Shown piece by piece: positions 43,942 to 51,440 of a stretch of DNA of 64,000 nt. The stretch is taken from positions 1 through 64,000 of the forward strand of contig NZ_AP024590.1 of assembly GCF_018323985.1 (NCBI RefSeq), in the 5' to 3' direction. Position 1 is the first letter of the stretch. Each line of letters begins with the position of its first letter. Under the pieces are notes generated by a model. It made no database searches. It saw only the letters and a list, made by a program, of their open reading frames with translations, and was not told the origin of the DNA. The translations under genes were made by a program, and so were the position numbers. Source of the stretch: Enterobacter kobei (GTDB lineage Bacteria > Pseudomonadota > Gammaproteobacteria > Enterobacterales > Enterobacteriaceae).

Positions 43942-44895
43942 ATGTCTACAATCAACGACGTATCACGTTTAGCTGGGGTGTCAAAAGCCACAGTTTCACG
44001 GGTGTTGAGTGGGTCGCGAGGGGTCAAGGAAGCCAGCCGCCTCGCGGTGTTGAAAGCGGTTGATGAACTGAATTACCGGCCAAACGTCATCGCCCAGTCT
44101 TTGCTGAGCCAGTCTACGGGCTGTATCGGCGTGATTTGCGCCCAGGATAACGTTAATCAGACCACCGGTTATCTGTATGCCCTTGAGAAACATCTCAGCC
44201 AGCATCAGAAACATTTGCTGCTGCGTTTTGCCAATAACAAAGCGGGCGTGATGAATGCGCTGGAGGAGTTGACCTGCGGCCTGTGTGATGACGTGCTGAT
44301 CATTGGCGCACGTTTTCCGCTGGGTAACATCGATGAGAGCGTGATCCTCGTGGATTGCGCCGAGGCAGACTCCCCAAACAGCATTCAGTTTGACCACGCC
44401 TTCGCCGCCGAAACTGCGTGTAATTACCTGATAAGTCAGGGCCGACGCCAGATCGCCGTTATTCACCCGGACACCAGCGGCGCGGCCGACCAGGTTTTAC
44501 TCGGTTACAAACACGCGCTGGAAAACAATTTCCTGCCGTTTAATCGTAATCTGGTGTTTATGGATTCCACCAGTTCGTCCGTCGCCTTACAGGTACTGCT
44601 TAACAATGCGACCACGCTGAACTTTAACGCGCTGCTGGTGGCCGACGAGCAGGAAGCGCAGCGGGTGATCAGCCAGCTTCAGGCGTTTAATAAATCGGTG
44701 CCGGGGGACATTATGGTGTTCAGCCTCGCCGGTTCGCTGCAATTACCTGGTATCCCGAGCATTCCCGCTATCGAGTATTCGATGGATGCCATGGCTGCCC
44801 GTATTGTCAGCTGGCTCACCGAAAAAACGCAAAGCGTACTGGGTGCCTGCGTGCTGCGAGGTGATTTAATTATCCCGGATCGCAGAACGCGTTAA
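43942..44895 (+). CDS. LacI-family transcriptional regulator of the beta-glucoside cluster
   Basis: The ATG at 43942 gives MSTINDVSRLAGVSKATVSR and 317 residues. The LacI helix-turn-helix is at about 3-22 with hinge helix at about 48-57 (NVIAQSLLSQSTG). A periplasmic-binding-protein-like effector domain covers about 60-317. Related to AscG and CelR types. It is divergent from the PTS operon, and palindromes of LacI form lie in the shared gap. The open frame extends upstream to 43822, but the operator lies there and no homology is seen. Confidence 0.9.
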   Translation: MSTINDVSRLAGVSKATVSRVLSGSRGVKEASRLAVLKAVDELNYRPNVIAQSLLSQSTGCIGVICAQDNVNQTTGYLYALEKHLSQHQKHLLLRFANNKAGVMNALEELTCGLCDDVLIIGARFPLGNIDESVILVDCAEADSPNSIQFDHAFAAETACNYLISQGRRQIAVIHPDTSGAADQVLLGYKHALENNFLPFNRNLVFMDSTSSSVALQVLLNNATTLNFNALLVADEQEAQRVISQLQAFNKSVPGDIMVFSLAGSLQLPGIPSIPAIEYSMDAMAARIVSWLTEKTQSVLGACVLRGDLIIPDRRTR

Positions 44896-44905
44896 TTACT
44901 CATCG

Positions 44906-44931
44906 ACCCCGCGCCCTGCGGGGTTTTTTTT
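44906..44931 (+). terminator. Intrinsic terminator of the LacI-type gene
   Basis: ACCCCGC, five-base loop, GCGGGGT and a T8 run, ten bases after the stop. Confidence 0.92.
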
Positions 44932-45075
44932 GATAGCGATCACCAAACAAAAATATATCCTTCCTCCTCCTGCCATTACTTAAGAAATTTAATTTAAGGC
45001 CCGCAATTTTAGATTGCGGTTTTGAATGGGTACGGAACACAATACGCGTCGGTATGTGTAAGATTACGTCATACT

Positions 45076-45276
45076 ATGAGCGATCATAGTATTGGCGGTA
45101 GCGTTCCCTGGCACAGCCGATGGCATAGGGAGTGGCGCATATCAGTTGATATATATCGAGTAGATTTAATAAATAAAAATTTCCTTAATAATATTATTGA
45201 ACTTGACGAGAACGCCTACAAACGGTTTTTGGAGATCCTGAAAGTGGAAGGCCGGCTAGAACCAGAATTTTATTAA
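45076..45276 (+). CDS. Small AT-rich unknown gene (possible immunity remnant)
   Basis: A 66-residue frame starts MSDHSIGGSVPWHSRW and continues with a charged AT-rich helix-forming part (NFLNNIIELDENAYKRFLEIL). Base composition is clearly lower in GC than the flanking backbone. The start sits in an inverted repeat ATACTATGA (45071-45079) / TCATAGTAT (45084-45092). No family recognised. Position before the orphan CdiA fragment suggests a leftover immunity or linker gene of a CDI locus. From 44932 to 45075 I see nothing else. Confidence 0.35.
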   Translation: MSDHSIGGSVPWHSRWHREWRISVDIYRVDLINKNFLNNIIELDENAYKRFLEILKVEGRLEPEFY

Positions 45277-45359
45277 TCATTAAGAAGCCCGGCGACTAAG
45301 GGATATTACTTTTACCCGTTACTCATTGCGGATCAGGCGTCTAAAACCAGCTTTAGGAC

Positions 45360-46793
45360 GTGGACAGACTGAAGGCGGCGCGAGCAGCGCACCCGAATAT
45401 GTCTGTTGAGGATCTGAAAAAGACGCCGCAATATCAGGATACGCAGAACAAATACGGCACAGGTAGTAATTTTCAGCGTGGCATCCAGGCGGCGACAGCG
45501 GGGCTACAGGGTCTGGCGGGTGGCAATATCGCGGGCGCGCTGGCGGGCGCATCGGCTCCTGAGCTGGCGCATATTATCGGACATGAATCCGGACTGAGCA
45601 GCGATGCCGCCCTTGTAGCGCATGCGATCCTCGGTGGTGTGGCGGCTACGTTGCAGGGAAACAGTGCAGCGGCAGGCGCAGCGGGTGCCGTGTCCGGTGA
45701 GCTGGCAGCAAAAGCGATTGCCGCACGGTTGTATCCGCATGCTAAAGAGATGTCTGACCTGACCGAAGAGGAAAAACAGACGGTCAGCATGCTGGCGACA
45801 ATGTCGGCAGGCCTGGCGGGTGGCCTTGCCGGTGACAGCACGGTATCGGCAGGCACAGGTGCGCTGGTAGGGAAGAATGCGGTTGAGAATAACTATCTGA
45901 GCTACGACGAAGCGCATGCTTTTGACAGAGAAATGACTGCCTGTCGTAAAGCTGGCCGTGAATGCGGAGATATTCAGAACAAGTATGCTGTAATTAGTGC
46001 TGATAACCGACTGAAATTGCATATTGATGTCGCTGCTGACCCTCTGACGGCTATATCCGGGGAGGATAAATGGAATATTGAGGGCGGACTCAGCGCGGCA
46101 GGTCGACCTGGCTGGCTGTATGGTTCGCTGGAAAACCATGATGTGAAGTACTACGTCATTGAAGGCAATAGCTACGACCTGAACTATCTGAATAGCAACA
46201 CGTCACAGGGGGATAGGGCTCTAGCTTTCTTTGGTGAGCCCGAAAATTATTGGGGGGCTGTAGCGGGGGCTAGTTCACTGTTTGCTTCATCGGCAACATT
46301 GTCAGAAAAAGTTATCAGTGCCGGGCTGAGCTACGGGGCAAATGGGGCGGTCCAGATTTCAACCGGCAATACCGGTGAGAAGTTCGATTATCTCAGTTTT
46401 ATGATGTCAGGCTTAACCGGTGTAGGTACAGCCGGGAAAGGATATTACGCTAACCAGTTGTTGGGTGCCGGTAGTGCTTACATGAGCAGTCAGATTGAAG
46501 GCCAGGATAGTACTGTATCAGTAGTGAGTAGCATGGCTGGTACAGGTCTTGGCTATAATATTGGTGCTTCAATTACTAATAAGCTTGAATCGCAATACAT
46601 CAAAAACGAGCTTGGAATGGACGCCAGCAAAAATGCCTTAAAATACTCTGAATCATCTTTTGGTCCCGGATATTTACTAAAAGGTGGTGAAATGAGTCCT
46701 TTACCTGGGACCCTGGGTGGGCTTGGTGGTTCATTAATATCAGAAAGTGCAAGTAGTGTGACTCAAAAAGAAGCTAATGGAGGTGGTAAATGA
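45360..46793 (+). pseudogene. Orphan CdiA C-terminal fragment with VENN motif and hydrophobic toxin region
   Basis: CdiA proteins are giant two-partner-secreted toxins of contact-dependent inhibition; only the last part is present here. The 477-residue frame begins just after a stop (TAG at 45354). It has the pre-toxin domain with NVGGAAGA-like Ala/Gly repeats and the VENN motif at 175-178 (GKNAVENNYLS). About 299 residues follow, Gly/Ser/Ala-rich with hydrophobic runs (YWGAVAGASSLFASSA; MMSGLTGVGTAGKGYY), which suggests a membrane-acting toxin. No N-terminal TPS, haemagglutinin repeats or cdiB are present. The stop overlaps a two-helix membrane protein gene by four bases. Silent cassette for recombination is the likely role. 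Confidence 0.8.
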
Positions 46794-47008
46794 AACATCC
46801 ACTACTAGAACTTATTAAGTTGATGTTTATTCTGGCAGTTACTTTTTCTATAGGAATGGTAGTTTGTATTTGGGTTATTACTCGAGAGCCAATCTCTTTA
46901 GAGGTGTATATAAAGTATGGGATGATTGGTGCTATTGGCGGTTTATGGGGAGGGGCTGGCGCTTGGTTGATATTTTACCTACAAATACGAAGGCATTTTC
47001 GTAAGTAA
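46790..47008 (+). CDS. Putative CdiI immunity protein (two membrane helices)
   Basis: A 72-residue protein overlapping the CdiA-CT end by four bases (ATGA), the standard position of a CDI immunity gene. Two helices are evident: LIKLMFILAVTFSIGMVVCIWVI at about 8-30 and YIKYGMIGAIGGLWGGAGAWLIFYL at about 40-66, ending in a basic tail (QIRRHFRK). Membrane immunity proteins usually match toxins that act on the inner membrane, in line with the hydrophobic CT. Immunity is inferred from position and topology. Confidence 0.7.
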   Translation: MKHPLLELIKLMFILAVTFSIGMVVCIWVITREPISLEVYIKYGMIGAIGGLWGGAGAWLIFYLQIRRHFRK

Positions 47009-47010
47009 TA

Positions 47011-47416
47011 ATTGTTGAGCATAATGCGCTGGCGGTTCCTGCCCCAGTACCTGTACCAGGTGTACCTGTCGATCCTGGTGACAAAGTGAAGCAGGATCTG
47101 ATAAAAACATTGCTTCGAGCTTACAAGGCTTGATAGATATGTAAAAGAAACTCTGGATAAAGTAACAGAGTTTTAATTTGGTAGGGCCTGCTCGTCGGAT
47201 GACAGTGAAAAGCAGAGTCACCCTAACGTTGGTAAAGATTTAACGGACAAAGATAAAGTAGAGTTTGGTGCGGCTGGTTCAGGAACTCCGGGAGGCTGGG
47301 AGCCGAAGGATGAGGAAAATGCGAGGAATAAAGATAATCAAATCGGAAAATGGTCGATTGATGAGCTATCCGATAGTGCAAAGCATTTAGACCCAGCCTT
47401 TAAAAAGGTGATTTGA
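47011..47416 (+). pseudogene. Broken CdiA cassette: VEHN fragment and linker
   Basis: Two pieces of a second CdiA end lie here. From 47011 the frame reads IVEHNALAVPAPVPVPGVPV and stops at 47133; VEHN probably corresponds to VENN. From about 47175 another frame reads SDDSEKQSHPNVGKDLTDKD and then GSGTPGGWEPKDEENARN, a linker typical of polymorphic toxin C-termini, ending HLDPAFKKVI and TGA at 47414-47416. The first piece lacks about 40-100 residues of pre-toxin sequence. This fills the 404 bases between the two complete small genes. Confidence 0.7.
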
Positions 47417-47673
47417 CTCTTGCTGGCTGTGCCCTTCAAAAAATTGGGAGTCGTGGAGGTAGTGCTTTCCCTGAACCTAAGGGCTATCCATCTACGCTCA
47501 ACGAACAGGGCCAACAAATTGTAGGAAGTATTTTGAATGACTCCAATAAATCAGTTATTCAAAGTAATACAGGCCATTATGGTCAAGTAACAGATGTAAT
47601 ATCTTCAAGGGGTAGAGGTTTGCGTTATGATGCGCAAGGTAAACCTATAGACCTCCTGGAGCCGCCAGGATGA
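47413..47673 (+). pseudogene. Toxin C-terminal domain, frameshifted from its linker
   Basis: The 86-residue frame reads TLAGCALQKIGSRGGSAFPE ... GQVTDVISSRGRGLRYDAQG and ends LLEPPG. It resembles small nuclease-like ends of CdiA/FHA proteins with the pattern AGxALQKxGSR and GRGLRYD. It is one base out of frame with the linker upstream: adding one A to the A5 tract at 47402-47406 would join PAFKK to GDLTLAG. It has no credible start of its own. Its stop overlaps the next gene by four bases. Confidence 0.65.
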
Positions 47674-47885
47674 TGAAATTAACAGCTCAAATAGCGAGCT
47701 TGCCAGACAGAGAAAATGTTGTTTATGAAATCTATGCTGGATCTGATCAGGTTGTAGAGATCTCAAACGAACCTGACGTTGGCTTGCGAATAGATATTTT
47801 TACTTGTCCTGATGGTGGATGTTGGAGTTTTGATTTTAATGAATTCCGCGCTCTTATCGAACAAGCGGAAAAGAATATCGCTTAA
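47670..47885 (+). CDS. Putative immunity protein for the second CDI cassette
   Basis: A 71-residue acidic soluble protein (MMKLTAQIASLPDRENVVYE ... LIEQAEKNIA) overlapping the toxin end by four bases. Acidic charge and position are typical of CDI immunity proteins for nuclease toxins. It keeps an open frame although the toxin is frameshifted, which is common for orphan immunity genes. Confidence 0.65.
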   Translation: MMKLTAQIASLPDRENVVYEIYAGSDQVVEISNEPDVGLRIDIFTCPDGGCWSFDFNEFRALIEQAEKNIA

Positions 47886-47940
47886 AAAGTAACCCCGACC
47901 GGGCTTTTGCTTTTAAGCCCTAAAGTCTCAACTTCCCGCC

Positions 47941-47968
47941 GCTGCAACCTGAGCACATTGGTTGCAGC
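47941..47968. repeat. GCTGCAACC hairpin downstream of the CDI cassettes
   Basis: GCTGCAACC (47941-47949) / GGTTGCAGC (47960-47968) with a ten-base loop. No T-run, so its role is unclear; it marks the right edge of the toxin cassettes before the nitroreductase gene. Confidence 0.5.
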
Positions 47969-48053
47969 GATGGTTTCCTGTTGTTTCGTATAATGATGGC
48001 GGTTCGCAGAAGGCTTCCCTCCTGCCGCAGAAATAACGAACCGGGTTTTACAC

Positions 48054-48707
48054 TCAAATAAAGGTAAAAATCTCGTCGCGCGGCAGGCGGGATTTTGGCA
48101 GGCTGGCGTTAAAATCTTTATCGCTTTTCACGCCCAGCGACACCAGCACCACGCTGGTTAAGCCTTTCTCACGCAGTCCCAGCGCCAGATCCAGCTCACG
48201 GGAGTCAAAACCTTCCATCGGCGTGGCGTCAATGCCGAGCATCGCGGCACCCAGCAGCAGACCGCCCAGTGCAAGGTACACCTGCTTTTCCATCCATTGC
48301 GGCACATCGCGCAGTTCATAACGATGCATATCCACGTAGCCACGGCGGCCTTTATCCTGTCCGGCTTTGGCTTCTTCGCTGGCGAAGCGGCCATCTTTCT
48401 GCTCTTGTTCCAGCACGTTTTGCAGATGTTCTTCCGTCAGATCGCTTTTCATGCACAGGACGATCACATGGGAAGCATTCAGCACTTTTGCTTCGTTATA
48501 GGAAAATGCACCAGCGGTGGATTTGGCGATCGCGGCGCGGCCTTCGGCGGTGGAGGCCACCACAAAATGCCACGGCTGGGAGTTCACCGACGATGGGCTG
48601 TTTTGCAGCACGTTCAGCAGGGTTTCAATATCGTTTTCCGGCAGGGTCTGGCCGGGTTCAAAAGCTTTGACGGTGTGGCGGGTAAGCACGGCATCATTAA
48701 GCGTCAT
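48054..48707 (-). CDS. NfsB-like oxygen-insensitive NAD(P)H nitroreductase
   Basis: A 217-residue FMN flavoprotein of the NfsB family, which reduces nitroaromatics and quinones. The ATG at 48707 aligns with E. coli NfsB (DAVLTRHTVKAFEPGQ). A second ATG three bases upstream is possible. Conserved parts are QNSPSSVNSQPWHFVVAS at about 34-51 (FMN site), RFASEEAKAGQDKGRR, and the end SLPKSRLPRDEIFTF. Similarity is about half of positions, so it is a paralogue and not nfsB itself. It was once directly divergent from the LysR gene at 50523; an hcp islet now separates them. Confidence 0.88.
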   Translation of the reverse strand: MTLNDAVLTRHTVKAFEPGQTLPENDIETLLNVLQNSPSSVNSQPWHFVVASTAEGRAAIAKSTAGAFSYNEAKVLNASHVIVLCMKSDLTEEHLQNVLEQEQKDGRFASEEAKAGQDKGRRGYVDMHRYELRDVPQWMEKQVYLALGGLLLGAAMLGIDATPMEGFDSRELDLALGLREKGLTSVVLVSLGVKSDKDFNASLPKSRLPRDEIFTFI

Positions 48708-48823
48708 CATTTTTTCCTTTCCAAAAAGTGAAACGTAACGGTTGTTCGCCTGAGAATAGCGCCAAAGCCGACGCAGAAAAACCTGTTCGGCGGTGCAGCA
48801 CTTTCTCTTAAAAGATGAAAATC

Positions 48824-48875
48824 AGGTGCGCACTGGCGCGTTTCTGGCAACAATAAAGACCGTTTTTCCTGTTCC
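48824..48875. repeat. Left direct repeat flanking the hcp islet (52 bp)
   Basis: This 52-bp segment (AGGTGCGCACTGGCGCG, TTTCTGGCAACAATAAAGAC, CGTTTTTCCTGTTCC in order) recurs at 50459-50512. The only difference is the T tract, five here and seven there. The two copies are in the same orientation and 1.6 kb apart. Confidence 0.95.
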
Positions 48876-48878
48876 ATC

Positions 48879-48912
48879 CCCAGTCCGCCGCAGATGCCAA
48901 AGAGCGCAAACC
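48879..48912. other. 34-bp relic of an MFS transporter gene
   Basis: This segment matches 31 of 34 positions of 52206-52239 inside the MFS gene downstream (differences at three bases only). On the minus strand it reads GFALFGICGGLG, against FALFAICGELG in the MFS protein. It stands alone, immediately after the left direct repeat. Confidence 0.6.
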
Positions 48913-48930
48913 CCGCTAACGCCCGGTAAC

Positions 48931-48948
48931 ATTCAGTAGCTACTGAAT
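48931..48948. promoter_or_regulatory. 18-bp perfect palindrome upstream of hcp
   Basis: ATTCAGTAGCTACTGAAT, 68 bases before the hcp ATG. A perfect palindrome with no spacer is a possible binding site for a dimeric regulator. The cognate factor is unknown. Confidence 0.5.
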
Positions 48949-49016
48949 CAAACAGAGGCGTGATATTATCCACAATAAAACAATGGTTATTGCGCACTTA
49001 TGATATGGAGATACAT

Positions 49017-49499
49017 ATGGCTATACCGGCTTATTTATGGCTAAAGGATGACGGCGGCGCGCTGATTAAAGGTAGCGTGGATGTTCAGGACCGCGATTAC
49101 AGCATCGAAGTTAAAGGGTTTCATCACAACCTCATGATCCCCACCGATGATGCTACCGGGAAAATAACGGGGACGCGTATACATTCTCCGATGCTGATTA
49201 TTAAGGATTTCGATAGTTCCAGCCCTTATCTGTATAAAGCCGTTGCTACAGGCCAGAATCTGGCGTCAGCTGAAATTAAATGGTATCGCATCAATGACGC
49301 AGGGCAGGAAGCAGAGTATTTCAACATGCTACTGGAAAAAGTCCGCGTTGTTTCTATTTCCCCCGCGATGGCAACAGGCAATAACCCGAACGAGAACCAT
49401 ATGGAAACCGTGGAGCTGCGTTACGAGAAAATTACCTGGAAGCACTGCGACGGAAATATCATCTTTACCGATTCATGGGACGACCGTCAGACTGCGTAA
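49017..49499 (+). CDS. hcp: Type VI secretion tube protein Hcp
   Basis: Hcp hexamers stack to form the T6SS inner tube and can carry effectors. The ATG at 49017 has GGAG seven bases upstream and gives 160 residues: MAIPAYLWLKDDGGALIKGS, VQDRDYSIEVKGFHHNLMIP, and the end ITWKHCDGNIIFTDSWDDRQ. These are the standard Hcp1 features; there is no C-terminal effector extension. No other T6SS core gene is in the window, so it is an orphan hcp. It is read away from two minus-strand genes and all three lie between direct repeats. Confidence 0.93.
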   Translation: MAIPAYLWLKDDGGALIKGSVDVQDRDYSIEVKGFHHNLMIPTDDATGKITGTRIHSPMLIIKDFDSSSPYLYKAVATGQNLASAEIKWYRINDAGQEAEYFNMLLEKVRVVSISPAMATGNNPNENHMETVELRYEKITWKHCDGNIIFTDSWDDRQTA

Positions 49500-49522
49500 A
49501 CGCACAAGGGGCGTAATGCCCC

Positions 49523-49855
49523 TTAATCATATAGCCATCGTCCAGCCTTAGCCGACTCAATAATCATTTCAAGCGTGAGTGTCTTGAACTGGCGGTCACG
49601 CCACTCCTTCTTAAGATTGAACTGCCACCAGTAAAATTCAGGCATGAAATAGTTGTCGATATTAAAATTGCTATGCTCGATGCCGTACCGGGTGAACAGG
49701 TCAAACAGCATTTCCTCCAGATCTTCCTGGAAGAAATTAAAGTGTTCTTGAAATGTCCATTCTTTCTGCGCTGGTTGATCGCGCTCGCCGTACTTCTCAG
49801 TGACGTAATCCAGCAGCTCTTGCTCATCAGGCCGCAGCATTAGAAATAGGTCCAT
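49523..49855 (-). CDS. DUF1493 family protein
   Basis: A 110-residue protein with the DUF1493 pattern: ELLDYVTEKYG, then FFQEDLEEMLFDLFTRYGIEHSNFNIDNYFMPEF. These proteins have an acyl-carrier-like fold but lack a clear phosphopantetheine Ser here. Its start overlaps the end of the upstream gene by 16 bases and lacks a strong ribosome site, so translation is probably coupled. It sits beside orphan hcp. A partner or immunity role in a T6SS-linked pair is an inference. Confidence 0.75.
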   Translation of the reverse strand: MDLFLMLRPDEQELLDYVTEKYGERDQPAQKEWTFQEHFNFFQEDLEEMLFDLFTRYGIEHSNFNIDNYFMPEFYWWQFNLKKEWRDRQFKTLTLEMIIESAKAGRWLYD

Positions 49856-50289
49856 GCAATCCGATCTTTTGACCGGGCGATGAGGTTGTATTTCTTTCTC
49901 GTTTCTCTGGCGACAATGGCGAATATGATCACTGCCTGGGTGTAACCAACGTAAGGGACCGCTCTACCTACTATAGCTCCTACCTTGTTTGTATCACGGC
50001 TATGCCCCAATACGCTGGTTCCCATTTTCATTCCACCCGGAAGGCGAACGTTCTTGAGTATTCTGCGGGATAACTTAGACGCAATGCTGGTTCGTTTAAC
50101 TTTTGAACCCAGTACAACACGCTTAGGTAGTATGGGCTGACCGGCAAGGATGGTTGCAGCTGTTTCTATCTCAACCCCTAAATGATCCGCCAGGAACTCT
50201 GCAAATATCAGCCAGAATAGCTCTTGCGGGGTTAGGTTCGCGTTGCCGTGGTAAAAGTACGTGCCGCCCAGTTCTTCCGTGGTATCCAT
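49840..50289 (-). CDS. STM2901-like membrane-associated protein
   Basis: A 149-residue protein starting MDTTEELGGTYFYHGNANLT and PQELFWLIFAEFLADHLGVE. It has the features of the STM2901 family that often precedes a DUF1493 gene in Salmonella and relatives: AATILAGQPILPKR, a basic middle, and one hydrophobic helix (GYTQAVIIFAIVA) before NLIARSKDRI. AAGGGA lies eight bases before the ATG. It overlaps the DUF1493 gene by 16 bases. Function unknown; linkage to hcp makes a T6SS effector possible. Confidence 0.7.
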   Translation of the reverse strand: MDTTEELGGTYFYHGNANLTPQELFWLIFAEFLADHLGVEIETAATILAGQPILPKRVVLGSKVKRTSIASKLSRRILKNVRLPGGMKMGTSVLGHSRDTNKVGAIVGRAVPYVGYTQAVIIFAIVARETRKKYNLIARSKDRIAWTYF

Positions 50290-50458
50290 AAGATCATTCC
50301 CTTTTCTAGTTTAGGTTACATTATTCCCTGGTTGTAACATGGGCAATAAAATACCGTTTTTTCAATTCTTTCTGCGGGAAATCCGGCGACCTTAGAGGCA
50401 CAAGGGCCTGCCATCCAACAGAGCTAACCGTGACATTTTAACTAAATAGCAAGATACA

Positions 50459-50512
50459 AGGTGCGCACTGGCGCGTTTCTGGCAACAATAAAGACCGTTT
50501 TTTTCCTGTTCC
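50459..50512. repeat. Right direct repeat flanking the hcp islet (54 bp)
   Basis: Second copy of 48824-48875 with a T7 in place of T5 and otherwise identical. It ends ten bases before the LysR ATG and contains part of that gene's leader. It was probably present before insertion. Confidence 0.95.
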
Positions 50513-50522
50513 GGAGAGCGTC

Positions 50523-51440
50523 ATGATCCGCCTCGAAGATGTGACCTTGTTTGTGCGCGCCGCGGCGTTAGGCAGTTTTTCCAGTGCCGCCCGTGAGGCG
50601 GATTTATTGCCGGGTCAGGTGAGCGCTGCTGTGCACCGGCTGGAGCGCGATCTGGATAAACGGCTGTTCGTGCGCTCCACGCGCAGCCTTCGGCTGACGG
50701 CGGAAGGGGAAAAATACCTGCCGTTCGCCCAGGAGATGCTGGCGGTGGTGCAGGCGGGGCAAGAGAGTCTGCACAGCAGCGATGACGAACTCCAGGGCGA
50801 GCTGAAAGTCGCCGTGCCGTCGGACATTGGCCGCAATGTGCTGCTGCCGCTGATCACCGATTTTTGCACGCAGCATCCGAAAATCACCCTGCGGCTGTCG
50901 CTGTCCGATCAGATCAGCGATATTTTTCGCGATCCGGTGGATGTGGCGATCCGCTATGGTGTGCTGGATAACAGCAGCTACGTTGCGCTGCCGCTGGCGG
51001 AGAAAAACCGCCGTGTACTGGTGGCGTCGCCTGATTATCTGGCCGCGCACGGGCGTCCCGCAACGCTGGGCGATGTAACCCATCATCAATGCCTGCTATA
51101 CACCATGCACAGCCACGTTCACGATAAATGGACGTTCCATGAAAACGGTTTGCGCCGCCAGCTCACGGTGAAAAGCCGGATGCTGTGCGATGACGCCGAC
51201 GTCGCCCGCCGCTGGGCGATTGCCGGAATGGGCATCGTCTATAAATCCTGGATAGACGTCAGCGCGGATGTGGCGGCTGGCAGGCTGGAAGTGCTGTTGC
51301 CGCATATTGCCGGCGAGGCGGCTCCCCTTAATCTCATCTGCCCGCACCGTAAGCAATTTTCCCCGGCGGTCCGCCAGCTGCACGACATGTTGCGCGCGCA
51401 GATGACAGCCATCGTCGGCGACCTGGCCGCCCCGCGTTAA
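50523..51440 (+). CDS. LysR-family transcriptional regulator
   Basis: A 305-residue LysR regulator: helix-turn-helix at about 17-36 (GSFSSAAREADLLPGQVSAA) and a two-lobed effector domain from about 90 (GELKVAVPSDIGRNVLLPLI). CGGAGAGCG precedes the ATG. It was probably divergent from the NfsB-like gene before the islet inserted and may regulate it, as LysR genes often do for neighbouring oxidoreductases. The end overlaps the convergent MFS gene by four bases. Confidence 0.9.
   Translation: MIRLEDVTLFVRAAALGSFSSAAREADLLPGQVSAAVHRLERDLDKRLFVRSTRSLRLTAEGEKYLPFAQEMLAVVQAGQESLHSSDDELQGELKVAVPSDIGRNVLLPLITDFCTQHPKITLRLSLSDQISDIFRDPVDVAIRYGVLDNSSYVALPLAEKNRRVLVASPDYLAAHGRPATLGDVTHHQCLLYTMHSHVHDKWTFHENGLRRQLTVKSRMLCDDADVARRWAIAGMGIVYKSWIDVSADVAAGRLEVLLPHIAGEAAPLNLICPHRKQFSPAVRQLHDMLRAQMTAIVGDLAAPR

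Noticed and set aside
44932..48053. CRISPR array or insertion sequence in the accessory region
   Set aside because: No regularly spaced repeats and no transposase frame or terminal inverted repeats were seen.
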